64,000 bases of DNA from Copromyces sp. CBS 386.78 (GCA_030685235.1 MU839092.1:1-64000); one strand, 5' to 3'; positions 34,806 to 47,100 are shown, counted from the stretch's first letter. Notes: generated by a model from the letters alone, not told the origin. Program-made: numbers and translations.

Positions 34806-35886
34806 ATGGAGCCCTTCCGACCCGCGCCCATCCAGCCCTATCGCGTACAAGTCCACAACTACCCACCGCACGACCCCGAGTCCAGCCGCGTCGCCCAAGC
34901 CTACGAGTATGAGACCAACGGCCACAAGAGAACCGCGCTTATCTTTGTGGGCGGTCTTGGTGACGGCCCTCATGGTATCCCATATGTCAAAATGATAGCT
35001 GATTCTGTTATGGTTGGTGAATCTGATTACGCCGTCTACGAACCCCGACTCAGCAGCGCCTTCTCGGCCTGGGGATACGGCAGCCTCTACAACGACGTCA
35101 AGGAAATCAGTGCTCTGGTCAAGTACTTGCGCACCAAGACGTTCAGGGTGGACAGGATCGTGCTGATGGGCCACTCCACGGGCTGTCAAGACTGCATGTA
35201 CTACGCCACACACGGCGACGAGATGGGGCTCGAGAAGGTCGATGGGTTCATCTTGCAGGGGCCAGTGTCGGATCGCGAGGCGATTCTGGCGGTCTTTGAG
35301 GAGGAGTCACCCGGAAAGGGACAGGCAAGGATGGACTTGAGCGTCAGGGTTGCGCAGAAGATGATAAGCGAAGGAACGGCGCACGATTGCATGCCGAGAG
35401 AGTGGTTGCCGAAGGAGTTTTGGGCCTCGCCGGTTTCTGCTTATAGGTGGAATTCGTTGGCCAGCTTTGGGTGAGTTTTCTTTCTCCGTTTCGAGTGGTC
35501 AACAGTGCTGACGATGGATATACCACATCAGCGGTGACGATGACTACTTCTCGTCGGACCTACCAGATGAAAAGCTGGCCGAGATTTGGGGCAAGGTTTC
35601 CAAGCCGACTCTTATTCTGCCGTCCGAGAACGACGAGCACGTCCCAGAGTGGATTGACGTTGTCGATATGCTGGACCGGTGGAAGAGCTTCTGCAAGGAA
35701 GATATAATCTCAAGCTTATCGGGCCTTATCCCCGAGGCAGATCACCGAGTGGAGTATGGCCCGGCTGGGGAGCCGGCGGACCGGGCGCAAAGCTGGCTTT
35801 GTGACCGGGTGCATGCGTTTTTGAATCAGCTGGAGCAGCAATGGCAGAAAGAAGACATCAATGCTGCCACCGAGTCCCAGTACTAG
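34806..35886 (+). CDS. DUF1749 alpha/beta hydrolase (SidJ-like esterase family)
   Basis: Exons 34806-35470 and 35532-35886 give 339 residues. The alpha/beta-hydrolase nucleophile elbow is L-M-G-H-S-T-G-C-Q-D at about residue 122, with Ser as nucleophile. The oxyanion-side motif F-V-G-G-L-G-D-G is at about 47-54. A late P-S-E-N-D-E-H-V-P carries a plausible acid and nearby His. The DUF1749 family includes Aspergillus SidJ, which hydrolyses the siderophore fusarinine C, so a role in intracellular siderophore breakdown is possible. Family members also occur without siderophore genes, so the substrate is not assigned. The intron is GTGAGT...CAG and rebuilds F-G-G-D-D-D-Y-F. No signal peptide, so probably cytosolic. 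Confidence 0.85.
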
Positions 35887-36342
35887 GTGACCGATAGCCG
35901 CAGGTACCGTCGGGAATCAAACGGGACTTTGGTGATAGCTTGACATTCGGGGACTACTTGAGGAATTACAGATGACTAATCTGAATCAAGCATGGTGATG
36001 GAGACTCGCGGAATCGCGGATCCCTTTGATGAAGGTGGTCCCCGTAATCACCGGGGCCCTCTCCGGCGTAGCGGGACGGGATCACACATGGAGTGAGGTT
36101 TTGGTCGCCGAAGTGCCGCTGCGGGTCTTGGAATTCAGGTTGCTGTTGCCCTTGTTAAGCCCTGGGAGTTCGGCGACCCCTTCACTCCCGTCCCTTTATA
36201 CGAAGGGGCATTCCAACAGCTATAAAAAGGCCCTGAAGACGGAAAGACCATCGAGTCCTGAATCCAAATACATAAAATAATACATTCCGCAACTACCGCA
36301 TTTCCACCATCCCAAAATCAACATCCCAATACCTTTACCAAA
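35887..36342. other. Intergenic region upstream of the small Cys-rich gene
   Basis: About 450 bp with no supported coding sequence; it includes the promoter and leader of the next gene. Confidence 0.5.
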
Positions 36343-36702
36343 ATGTGTATGAGCGCGACTTGTTCTACTTGTTGTAAGTTCCCGTATTGCCTGCTGAAAC
36401 TTTCACATGCAGTGCATCCAAATCCTCCCCCGCATTTGCGTATCGCACGCTCTGTGACATCAACCCCCGCCATCGCTTTGTTCAATCGAGCACATCCTAC
36501 CTAGTTGACCACTACTTACTAACAACTCTCAACAGCTAAGCAAGCGTGGCGTGGCTGCGGCTCCCACATCCCCTCCGTCTTCCAGGGCGTTTCCGAGGAC
36601 AAGTGGTGCACTTGCGAGCCCAAGGTCGAGGTCAACGGCGTTCAGTATCCTCCCCAGGCCAAGTCGACCGGATTCTTCAGCGGTTTGATGGGTAGTAGAT
36701 AA
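36343..36702 (+). CDS. Small conserved Cys-rich protein, 65 residues
   Basis: Exon 1 (36343-36373, 31 nt) encodes M-C-M-S-A-T-C-S-T-C. A 162-nt intron (GTAAGT, TTACTAACAAC, ACAG) follows, then exon 2 (36536-36702). The protein contains C-x-x-C near the start, W-R-G-C-G-S-H-I-P-S-V, and W-C-T-C-E-P-K, giving about seven cysteines in possible metal-binding pairs. Short proteins of this layout are common in fungal genomes, but I know of no function. There is no signal peptide, so it is probably not a secreted effector. It is too short and too divided for plain ORF finding. Splice signals and the intact C-terminal frame support it. Confidence 0.82.
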
Positions 36703-37088
36703 GGGATGATGCCCATGGCGTTGATAGAGGACAGGAACGAGGCTTTTAGAATTATGGTGGAAATGCTTTTAAGATCGGCAATCAACAATACACGGCCACT
36801 GGTTTATATTCGGAACTTCTGCCCGCCACCGGCGTTGCTAGGATGAGGGGCCCGAGGGGGCCCGGGCCTTGTCTTTCATTCCACTTGATTGGTACATCGA
36901 GCACTTGGCTTGAACGGGTCACTTTCTTCCTTTATCATCAACACCATCGACGTTTCACCCAAACAATGACACCTTTAACACCCCTCTCTTCCCATTCCCA
37001 TCTATAGAACATCACTTTCCCCGGGCCATCTTTCCATCCCCCTTCTCCCCTGCGCCCAAGATATCATTCCCCTTGCCACAACCTCACC
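36703..37088. other. Intergenic region upstream of the P450
   Basis: Nothing coding seen. The final 150 bp are pyrimidine-rich with CCCC runs, as expected for a leader. Confidence 0.5.
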
Positions 37089-39238
37089 ATGACCCTCCTC
37101 TTCATCCTCCCCATCCTCCTCCTCATCATCCACACCCTCCATAGCCTCGTCTACACCCCTCTCACCTCCCTTCCCGGTCCTTTTTACACGAAATTCACAT
37201 CCCTCGTCCTCAAGTACCATGAGCTCCGCGCCACCCGCACCCGATACATCCATGCTCTGCACCTCCGCTACGGGCCCGTGGTCCGGATTGCCCCGAATGA
37301 AGTGAGCTTTGCGTCGAGAGAAGGGGTGAAAGAGATTTATTGCTCTGGTGGTAGTGGATACGATAAGAGTGCGTGGTATGATTTGTTTAGGGTTTATGGA
37401 CGGAGGTGGGTGTTTTGCTTTCTTTCGCTTTTTCTAGTGTTGAGGTGGGAGCGAGATGGGGAACATGAGTCGGGCACGGAATGGAAGAGGGGAGATGATG
37501 GTTGGAGTGAAAGAAAATAGTGGGAAGGAAAGGAAGAGGATGTGGACAGAGGAGGGGGTGTCGCGATCGAGAGCTTTGGGATGGCTTAGTTTATATGATC
37601 TAGAGTGCTGATTTGCGTGTGTTTAGGACGATGTTTACTACGCTTAATAAAAACGACGTGAGTCCCATCGTTGGGAGAGCTCCAGCATACTTTGAAGCTA
37701 ATTCTCGACCTTTAAGCACGCGCAACGGAAACGGATTCTTGCAGACCGTTATGCCAACAGCAATGTTATACGTCAACCATCTCTCAATGGCATCGTCGAA
37801 CGGGCGGGGAGAGTAGTCAAGAGGTGTGTCGAGTCTTTGGGCGGAAGTCTCGATCTATATGTAAGCTTGCTTAGACGATATGCCATGGAGGCTACATGTC
37901 TGACTTGATGATTAGATTTGTGAGTCTCCGATAGAGTACTATAATGAGCACCACCAAATACATGTTGGACACAACGACTTATACCACAGCATGAAGGCCT
38001 TCACTCATACGCCTACGACTGCGTAACCCATCACTTGTTTCATCCATACGGGGCGGATTCGCTCCGGAACAAGCAGGACGAGGAGATTATGCGCGAAGTA
38101 ACGTTCGACGACAGTTTGCAGAGTGAGTGCCCAAAGTGAATCCTCCACGATTTTACAAACCCGCGCCAAATAACTGGCCAGCTGGACGAAACGGATGGCT
38201 GACTTACCCACGCTCACACCGACCAAAAAAAAAAAAAAAGACCGACAATTAAGTTACTACAGTCCCACCTTGCACAAAGCAATCTCCAAGATCCTCTACA
38301 TCTGGGGCGTCAAGCCGCGCGAGACTCCTCTAGCCGATAAATTCGTGCTCGAGACCGCCGCCAAAACAGATGCAGCGCCTTTTACCCTTCTCAACCGCCT
38401 ACAAAGCGTGTTGAACAACAACAGCAATGAAGACGACGACAAGGACAGCAAACTCGCAAAGATAGACCAACTCGACATCGCAGCCGAAGTCCTCGACCAC
38501 ATGGTAGCAGGCATCGACACCACAGGCGACGCACTCTGCTTCCTGATGTGGGAGCTTTCGCAGCCGCGGTCTCTTCAATATCAGATCAAACTACGAGAGG
38601 AATTGCTGTCTTTCCCGGCGGACTTGAGCTTCGACAAACACCCCTACCTTGACGCCGTAGTGATGGAAGGTCTGCGATGTTTCCCCGCCATTCCCATGTC
38701 TCTACCCAGGATCGTGCCGCGGGGCGGCAAAACCATCGACGGGTATTTCCTCCCCGAGGGAACGACGGTCAGTTGCCAGGCGCATTCGGTTCATAGGATT
38801 GATCGAGAGGCGTGGGGCCCGGATCCGGATGTGTTTAGGCCGGAGCGGTGGTTGGAGGAAAAGGCGGATATGGAGGGGAGGAAGAGGTTGTTCTTTGCGT
38901 TTGCTAATGGGGGGAGGGGGTGTGTGGGGAAGCAGTAAGTTTTTATCCGTTTTTGTTCGCGTTGTTGTTTTGCTTGTTTCTTCGTTTGCTTCCTTTGGTT
39001 TTAGGGGTGTGTCATGGGTTGAGTATGAGCAGAGCGTGTCTAACATGTTAGCAGTTTGGCACTGGCCGAGATGAAGATTTTGCTCCGAGAGGTGTATTCC
39101 AGGTTCACTACGATTCCGGACGAGACAATGAGGGAGGAGGATATGGAGATGGCGGACCAGCTCATATCGTCGAGACCGGCTGGGTTGAAGTGTCTGTTGA
39201 AGTTTGAGCCGATTGGTGGGCAGGAGGTGGTGGTTTAG
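37089..39238 (+). CDS. Cytochrome P450 monooxygenase, ER-anchored
   Basis: Six exons (37089-37405, 37627-37657, 37717-37860, 37990-38122, 38241-38934, 39055-39238) add up to exactly 500 residues. The N-terminus is a membrane anchor (L-L-F-I-L-P-I-L-L-L-I-I) followed by the hinge L-P-G-P. The I-helix oxygen motif is A-G-I-D-T-T, the K-helix E-x-x-R is E-G-L-R, and the PERF-like region reads F-R-P-E-R-W. The haem loop F-A-N-G-G-R-G-C-V-G is complete with its Cys ligand. The second exon is only 31 nt. The intron before exon 5 ends in fifteen A residues directly before AG, an unusual acceptor. No synthase or other tailoring gene lies nearby, so no pathway is assigned. Substrate unknown. Confidence 0.87.
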
Positions 39239-41622
39239 GGAGTTGGGTATGCCGGTTGAACAAAAAGCGTTGTATGGTAGGTGATGTGGAAACCTGTCAG
39301 TCATACATACGTCTTTGTCATCAGCTTGGAAATTATCGTAGATCTTATATGCCTTATAAAATCTGTTACCAGACGTTGAGCTACTGAACGAAAGCGGTGT
39401 TATCAGGAGAGTTGGACATGCTGGGTGTGGTCTACTGGACTAAACACATAGAGCATATCACTCCTGAAAGAAACCATGGATAATACCTACCAACGTGTGT
39501 ATTTGCCCGTTTTGGGGTTTCTTTGTCGGATCTAGATCTGGATGTTGGTCTAAGTGGGTTTTGGTGATGTTGCTGCCCTCACTTGGCAAAGTATATCGGC
39601 AGGTGCTGAAAGAAATGCGAGTTACAGGTTCCGCTTATTGTTAGCTTGTAGGGACTTGTCATTTGCAACACCATAACATAACCTCATGCTCTATTTTAGA
39701 GAGTGATAGACTCATTGTTGTTATTGAAACTTGAAGCTCTGCGTACGATTTTGGTTTTAGCCCGACTTTATCATCTTAAGTATCTCATCATTGTAGTTGC
39801 TTTTCGTGGAGAGCAAGCCAAGCCAGCAATAAACGGGAACCCGTAACCCCCATTTTTTTCACCACCTGATCGGATGCGTTTCGGATTCTTCCTGAATGCC
39901 GCCCATGTTCCACCTCCTCGTAACTCCAGAGTTGCCGAAGAGGAGAGAACTGCGCTTAGCCAGACAAGGTTTCGTGAGATATCCAGACACGCGGCGGAGA
40001 GGTCGACCGGGGAGATCCAGGCCGGTCGACATGGTGGGCATCCAGTTGACCGACAACCACCAAGGCCTCCGCCTGCTCGGTTACCGGAAGTGCAATGAAC
40101 CAAAGTGGAACTGGGCTGTGGCTAATGCACGACACAAGGGAACGCCTCCATCTGCGGGTGGATCTTCTACTGTATGTGTATACCGGCCAATTATTCAAGG
40201 AGTCCCGCCTTTCCATGATTCCATCTCCTTTGTGCCACCCGTCCGGCGAGTCAGGCATCGGGCTGGAACTTGAGGACGGATCGAAAGCAGAGGTGGAAAC
40301 GCCGAGTGGATGAGGGGCAAACTCGCATCAAAATCTTCCCGCACTTACCATTCGTAACATGCGACATTGCGCGTGCTGGCTGCAATTATGGGCAGGGAGA
40401 ATGCTCAGGCAGGACCGGCCGTCTCCCATTGTGCTGAAAGTGTGAAAGAACGAACTGCACCACCACCTGGCAACTGGCCGATGAAGGCAGGATAGGGCAT
40501 GATGACAGTTGGTTCAAGGCAGTACAGCAGCTGGTGCTGCCTGGCTTGGGGAACTGGCACATGTCTCGGGTACTTTGCTGACAGTCCGTTTGTAGCGGTG
40601 ATTGCCCGCCAAACAAAGACAAACAATAAGTACCCTGGACCTGCTCTCACATGAACCACACAGCCAACAGGGCACGACGGAATCCCGAAAATCCTTTGGC
40701 CGACAAATCCTCTTGCTTGTCCAGTGACTGCCCGCCTTGTTGCCCGTGCCCGGTTTAAGATCCATTCTGCAGCACTGATCCACAAGCACTGCTTTCTCGT
40801 CCTTTTTAAAACCCTCTTTGCTGCCTTTTTTTTTTTACTTTTTTTTTTTTTTTTTGCAAACCTCACTTCATTCTACCCATCAACCGCCATCAGCAGCGAC
40901 ATCGTCCTTGCATCCATCCAAGACCACAACGGCGACCGGGCTATCTGTCCATCTGTCCATCAACTCCACCTCCCCGGATTTTGGGTGCAGCACCACGGAA
41001 GTGAAGTGAATCCACAATCCCACAGCAGCAGAAACCCACACAAAGTCACTCGACTCCATACGCTCCGCTCCGTCCAGAAAGGAAGCCCGCTCGTCACAGA
41101 GGGAGAAAAAATTTCGCTTGCCTCAAAAGCCATCCTCTCCCGCACCCAGCTTTCTGTTCCGGCACCGCCAAGGTTCAGAACAACCACCACCAGACCCCAA
41201 CATAAGCATTTTGCGCGACACAGCGTTGTTTATGTATCAGCACGACCAGCACGCCGTCTTCCGACACTCTCCCCCCATCAAGCTGCATTTTCGCATATCG
41301 CGGAAACCCTGTAGCTTCCAACAAAGTACCGACGGTTGAATCGCCATCCCTCAGGTCGTCTGCCAGCGTTAATGCCTACCTTCAACTACGATAACCACCC
41401 GGTCTACCCTATGTCAACTCAAAGTAATCGTCAATAACTGACCCCTTTGGCTCGTCTCGCCCCTCGATCTTCCTCACTCGTCTCCGTGCAACAAGAAGCC
41501 CCGCTTTCCACGACATCGTCGACCAGTCTTCTAGTCTGCCCTCGCTAGGTACCGTCTACCAGACTCCCAACAACAAAACAATCCAACAGACTCTATCCCG
41601 TTTCGCCGTCAATACCGCAAAA
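39239..41622. other. Intergenic region and probable long 5' leader of eIF5
   Basis: Open frames at 39859-40866 overlap on both strands and show no domain. From about 40800 the plus strand becomes C/T/A-rich, with a T10 and a longer T tract at 40827-40855, typical of fungal promoter and leader sequence. A candidate uORF at 41372-41437 is listed separately. Confidence 0.55.
41372..41437 (+). promoter_or_regulatory. Candidate uORF in the eIF5 leader (21 codons)
   Basis: ATG at 41372 in a poor context (T at -3, C at +4) opens a 21-residue frame ending TAA at 41435-41437. The following 185 nt contain no ATG until the eIF5 start, whose context is strong (A at -3, G at +4). Animal and plant eIF5 mRNAs are known to carry uORFs with poor-context starts through which eIF5 represses its own synthesis; the same logic may apply here. 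Whether the transcript covers this site is unknown. Confidence 0.45.
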
Positions 41623-42909
41623 ATGGGTGCTCTTATCAACGTTCGCCGGGACAACCCCGATCCCTTCTATCGCTACAAGATGGAGCGTATCCAGACCAAG
41701 ATCGAAGGCAAGGGTAACGGTATCAAGACCGTCGTTGTCAACCTCAGCAGCGTTGCCCAGTCCCTGGCTCGCCCTGGTGGCTACCTGATCAAGTATTTCG
41801 GTTTCGAGCTTGGTGCTCAGACCAACATTGATCCTCCTGATGACCGCTGGATCATCAACGGTTCCCACGAGGCCAGCAAGCTCCAGGACCTCCTCGATGG
41901 CTTCATTTCCAAGTTCGTCCTCTGCAAAAAGTGCAAGAACCCCGAGACCGTTGTCCAGATCAAGGACGAGAAGATCACTCTCGACTGCAAGGCCTGTGGC
42001 CAGCGCTCCAAGGTCGAGCCCCAGCTCAAGCTGACCTCCTTCATCCTCAAGAACGTCCCCAAGAAGACCAAGAAGGACAAGGCTGAGCGCAAGGCTGCCC
42101 GCAAGGCCCGCCAGAACGGCGGTGACAAGGACGCCTCCGGCGACGAGAACGGCTCTGAGGGAGCCTCTCCTGCCATCGAGGATAAGAACATCGAATATGC
42201 TAGCGATGATGATGAGCTTACTCGCAAGATCAAGACCGAGGCTCAGAGCTTGCAGTTGGACAAGAGGGAGGCTCCCAAGGAGGAGGAGTGGGCCGTCGAC
42301 ATGAGCGAGGAGGCCGTCCGTGCCCGTCAGCAGAGCCTTCCTGGCGAATTCAAGCAGAAGCTCGTCCTGAATGGTGAAGAAGACGAGGAGGAGGAGGGTG
42401 GAAACACCGTCTACGACCAGCTCGGTACTTGGATTGAGGATGAAGCCAAGGCCAAGGGCGGCATCAACAACGTCGACGACGTCGAGATCTACGTCAAGGC
42501 TAAGGATCTCGGCATCGATGCTAAGCACCGCACCATCCAGGTCCTTGTTCAGTGTCTCTTTGACGAGAACATCGTTGCCCAGATCCCCAAGCGTGCTCCC
42601 ATGCTCAAGAGACTCATCACCTCCGAGCGCCACGAGAAGGCCCTCCTTGGCGGTACTGAGCGTGTCCTTGCTGACCTCGGCAAGGAGTCCTATGACAAGA
42701 TCGTCAAGATTCTCCAGCTCTATTACCACCACGACCTCTGCTCCGAGGAGGTCATCACCAAGTGGGGTGCCAAGGCTTCCAAGAAGTACGTGGATGGCTC
42801 TACTTCCAAGAAGATCCGCAAGGCTGCCGAGCCCTTCCTTACCTGGCTCGCCGAGGCCGAGTCTGAGGAGGACTCCGATGAGGAGGAGGAGGAGGAGGAC
42901 GACGAGTAA
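41623..42909 (+). CDS. Translation initiation factor eIF5
   Basis: eIF5 is the GTPase-activating protein for eIF2 in the 43S complex and helps set start-codon stringency. The single uninterrupted frame encodes 428 residues. The N-terminal domain opens with V-R-R-D-N-P-D-P-F-Y-R-Y-K-M, in which Arg17 aligns with the catalytic Arg15 of yeast. The C2-C2 zinc finger is C-K-K-C (about residues 105-108) and C-K-A-C. A Lys/Arg-rich linker and acidic segments follow. The C-terminal W2/HEAT domain (about 255-415) ends in an acidic W-L-A-E-A-E-S-E-E tail that binds eIF2-beta and eIF3. Codon bias towards C-ending codons indicates high expression. Confidence 0.97.
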   Translation: MGALINVRRDNPDPFYRYKMERIQTKIEGKGNGIKTVVVNLSSVAQSLARPGGYLIKYFGFELGAQTNIDPPDDRWIINGSHEASKLQDLLDGFISKFVLCKKCKNPETVVQIKDEKITLDCKACGQRSKVEPQLKLTSFILKNVPKKTKKDKAERKAARKARQNGGDKDASGDENGSEGASPAIEDKNIEYASDDDELTRKIKTEAQSLQLDKREAPKEEEWAVDMSEEAVRARQQSLPGEFKQKLVLNGEEDEEEEGGNTVYDQLGTWIEDEAKAKGGINNVDDVEIYVKAKDLGIDAKHRTIQVLVQCLFDENIVAQIPKRAPMLKRLITSERHEKALLGGTERVLADLGKESYDKIVKILQLYYHHDLCSEEVITKWGAKASKKYVDGSTSKKIRKAAEPFLTWLAEAESEEDSDEEEEEEDDE

Positions 42910-44112
42910 ATCATCGCCATCTCCCTCGCCAAGGATATCTCTCCCGCTGCCGTTTGGCGCGTGCTTTAGTTTGCTCTTTGTCTTGCTTTGAGGATTCAAA
43001 AGCAGGAAGCAGATTGATAAATACATGAAAGGGTCGCGATCAGTTTTCTCCATTCATTGTCTGGTCTTGATTCATGCCTGTCCCATGGTTCGCACTCGAT
43101 GTTATGTCTTGGCTGCGGATCGTTACTGGGGCTTTCATGAACGTTATCTAGTTAGTCCGTGAATTGACATCCCACTCATTCTCTAAAATGTTCAATGTAC
43201 TGCTCAAGTGATGCCAGAAGCGTAATGCCTGCATGAGTCTTTCCAGTTTCCACCCGAGCCGTTATGATCTGTCTCCGAAGCGGCTGTGTAGGATCGTCAG
43301 GGGTTAAAGTACCCGAGACAGTCAGGGGTGAAGCCGCCTCCATGTCGTTGTTGACGGCGGAATGGTGACACATTGTAGTCTTCCCCTAAGCTAGCGTCTT
43401 GTATACCACTCGCATGTTATCTGCAATGCTTTGTTTCTCATAGTTCCTCCTTGATCCTGGATTTGTGACGAGTGTCTTTTATTGTCTCTGGCGAGCACGG
43501 CAAGCTAGCTTTACTGCCGACAGCGAAGACGTTGTGATCACACATCCTATACTGTGGAGCTCTCACAACAACAGTTTATACGTCTTCGATTTCATCATGT
43601 TCGAACGTCGATCTGACTGTCACTTTCCATGAAGAGTTCTATGATCCCATGGATATCGGCACCAACATCACAGACCAGTGTCACAGAAGGACGTTGCACA
43701 AGATGAGGCCAAATCACTACCTGTCCTTTTTGGTCACCACCTCGAATCATCACACAAGCAAGAAGAGACCCATTGTTTTTAAGTTTAAATCCTTTCTTAC
43801 GAAACCCTATGAAATTCCTTCGATTATGACCCATCATAACATAACCTCTTTGTTAACCGTAACCCTTCAAACCATGATGGGAGTGACGTTCGTCACGTTC
43901 CAGATCTCAATGCCACTAAAGTTCCTAATCTCAAGTCCCCAAAACTGCTGAGTGAAAGCCATAAAACCGTGTCCATGAATGTCCCTGGGTATCATTGCCG
44001 CTCATGGCCAACCAACCAGCCGAACTCCTTAGAAACCATTATTATCCATTCCACAAGTCCTCAATACCACAGCTACCGAAACTCCAACTTCCCGAGAACG
44101 TCCCACTCATCC
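42910..44112. other. Intergenic region between convergent eIF5 and the coiled-coil gene
   Basis: No gene, repeat or RNA recognised. The first few hundred bases are the eIF5 3' UTR. Confidence 0.55.
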
Positions 44113-47100
44113 TCAATACAGGGCCTTGCCCTTCCCCTTATCCTTCCTGGTAGGAGCCTGAGTGCTTCCCAAACTCTGAGCCGCTGACGGGTCAGCCCAA
44201 GACCCGAACGGGCGTTTATGTCCTGATGGACCGGCCTCCACATCATCCTTTAAGGGAAAGTGTTGTTGGTTTCTGCCGTACACATTGCTATAGGAAGCGT
44301 ACAACGGGTGATGGATGGGGTATGACGGGCCTGGTTGCGGGACGGCATAGGTGGGTATGGGGTGGGCGTAGCCTGGTTGCTGGTGACGAGTGTCCGCAGA
44401 GAGGTACGATCCAGGAGGAGGCACATCCTTGGGCGCGGGGACGTACCGCTCCGGCTTGTACGTCTCCTTCGCTGTAGAAACTGGCATAGCCGGGCTGTTC
44501 ATACTCGGTGTCGAGACGTTGGCTGGCCATCGGTCATTGAGAGCATCTTTCGGGGGAAGTTCATCTCGCCAGCTGCCAGGGATGCCGGTCAGCTTCGGGG
44601 TTTGAATTTCCTGTCTCGCGTCGGCCGTGTACTTGGGAGCTGGCCTGAGTGTTGCGGGGGTTGGAACCCCGGAGCCACGCGGAGGTGTGGGAGGGAGCTT
44701 AGGGGGAGGTGATGGGTGGCGGTGGGGTGTCGGAGGGACATATCGAGGGATAGATTCCAGGGAAGGCTTTTGCAATCCGTAATGGGTGTTCGACTGAGAG
44801 AACGTGGGCTTGGGAGTGCGTTCTTCGTTAGAGGATATGTGCTCATCAGCTTCGAAGTAGCGAGTATGAGTGCTGGCGCGGCTGGCGGGTCGATCACCTC
44901 TCTTGTCAACACTGGGTTCTCTACGACGGAGATTCTGTACCAAGACTGCCGGTTTGGAAGGTCCTTGGATCAAGTTTGTTGTCGTGCTGTCCTTCGGGGT
45001 TTCCTGTTGATCGTACCGGCTGAAGGACGGCTTGGCTGCACTCTGGAATGTCTGAGCGGCTCGCATGGAAGCCTCGTTGGGAGTGTCCTTGGAGATATCC
45101 TTTGTCGGATCCTCCCAGATCGACTTGGTACCAGTCTGCCACGTCGCTACACTGTCTGCGCCGCTGACCCGTTTCTTCCTCTCCAGGTCAGCCTCCAACT
45201 TCGCGGCTTTGACCTTGTACTCGGCCAGTTCCCTGCGAAGCTTCTCCTCCTCAGTCTCCCGAGGAGGGCGAACATCGACCTGCTTTGGAGTCGGAATGGG
45301 CGAGGGCGGCAATGACCATTTCTCCTTTGCCGGCGATGCGGGTCGGACAGTAGCAGATGACGCAAACCACTTCTTGTCCGTGGCCTTTGAATCCAGCACA
45401 GGTCCATTCCATGTGGGGATTTGGGGTGTGGACCATTTATTTTCCGCGGTGGAAGCATTCGGATACGACAAATCGTGGTGCGACTGCCATTGAGGTCCAT
45501 GGGAAGCTGCATAGCCATCAACCGTGTTCTGGTTCTTCTCATCCCAGGGAACGAGAGCTGGGGAATCGGAGGCTACCGAAGAACCAATCGGCATACCGGA
45601 GAGGCCTACTGGCGCTTGGTGATTGCGTCGAGAATCACCAGTTGTTGGACGCTGGTTGTTGTTCTGGTGAGAGACTGAGTGAGTATATTGGGGATAATGG
45701 TGCTTTGGCTGATCGGCCTGTCGGTGATAGTCATCCTGGGGATACGGAGCGATCATGATATTGGAGACGTGCTGAACATTCTGCGAATGGGAACGATCGT
45801 GAGAAGGGTGGTGACTCCGCTGCTGGTTATCAGTGTCTGGACGCTTGACGTTCTGCTGTTCAGGCTGCCGATAGTCGTGCGGAGCAGGACTCAGGCCATA
45901 GGTCCGGTCGTGGGCGGAATCAAACGACACCTCCTTCGGTCTCTGCGCCGACGAGGTCTGTTTCTCCGCGCACTGTCTGGCAAGAGCAGCCTCCTTCTCT
46001 TTCCGAGCACGGGCCTTCAGATTCTCAACTTCGATCCTTTGGCGTTCAGCAGCTTGGAAAGCTTCATAGTTACGCTTTTGAAACGCCTCGTACTCGAGCT
46101 TGAGACGCTTCTTCGTATCCTCAAGCTCTTTACGAACCTCCTCCACGGCCCTTTCGCGCTCGTAACAGGCAAACAAGTCCGCATGCATTCTTTTCTCGGT
46201 AAGCTCAGCTTGCAGAAGCCTGATCTCCTCATCGGCTTTCTGGATGAGTGCCTGTCGCTTCTTCTCCTCAGAGGCTAAAAATTCCTTCGCGCGGACTTCT
46301 GCCTCCGCCCTGCACTTCTGTTCAGCAGCCCATTTGTCCTTCAAGGCCTTGATCTGGTCGTCTTTCTGCTTGAGGAGTTGCTGTGTGTATCTTTCTTGGT
46401 CGGCTGCCTTCTGTGCAGCGCGCTTCTTCTCAGTGGCGGCCTGCTCAGCAGCACGCCTGTTCTCTTCAGCGCGCCTTTTTTCTTCAGCGCGCCTTTGCTC
46501 AGCAGCACGCCTGTTCTCTTCAGCGCGCCGTTTCTCTTCAGCGCGCCTTTGCTCATCAGCACGCCTTTGCTCGTCAGCACACCTTTTCTGTTCAGAGGCT
46601 GCCCTTTCTGCCTTGCGCTTCTTCTGTTCGGTGGCTGCCTTCTCATCAGCGCGCCTTTTCTCTTCAGCACGCCTTTTCTCGTCAGCGGCTGCTTTCTCAG
46701 AAGCACGCACCTGCTCGAGCTCCTTTCCGATGTCGTCGTAACGCCTCCGTTGTTGTTTGTAACGCCTCCCGCCGTCTTCGCAGAACCTCAGGACTTCAAG
46801 CTCATCATACAATTGCTCGGCTTTCCACACGAGGTTCCAGATAGCTCTGGGAGTGTTCACACACTTGTCGTACCTATCGTTCCAGATTTTGGGAGTAGGG
46901 GGGGCGTGTGGTGGTCCCTGAGCCATCTTGTCGATGGGAGGGGTCGGGGCCTCTCTCTTCTTCTTCGCAGCAGCACGCACCTGCTCGAGCTCCTTTCCGA
47001 TGTTGTCGTAATGCCTCCGGCTTTCTTTGTAACGGCTCTCGCCGTCTTCGCGGAGCCTTAGGACTTCGAGCTCATCGTACAATCGCTCCGCCTTCTCTAC

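Noticed and set aside
34806..39238. Possible secondary-metabolite cluster around the DUF1749 hydrolase and P450
   Set aside because: No synthase, transporter or regulator is adjacent, and the surrounding genes are housekeeping.
39859..40866. Overlapping frames on both strands upstream of eIF5
   Set aside because: No domain, and the same bases are open on both strands; treated as leader or intergenic.
41593..43053. 486-codon open frame antisense to eIF5
   Set aside because: A shadow of the strongly biased eIF5 coding sequence; long Leu/Val/Asp runs mirror Lys/Glu/Asp codons.
46444..46551. Regular repeats that could suggest a CRISPR-like array
   Set aside because: They are contiguous 54-bp coding units without spacers, in a eukaryotic gene.
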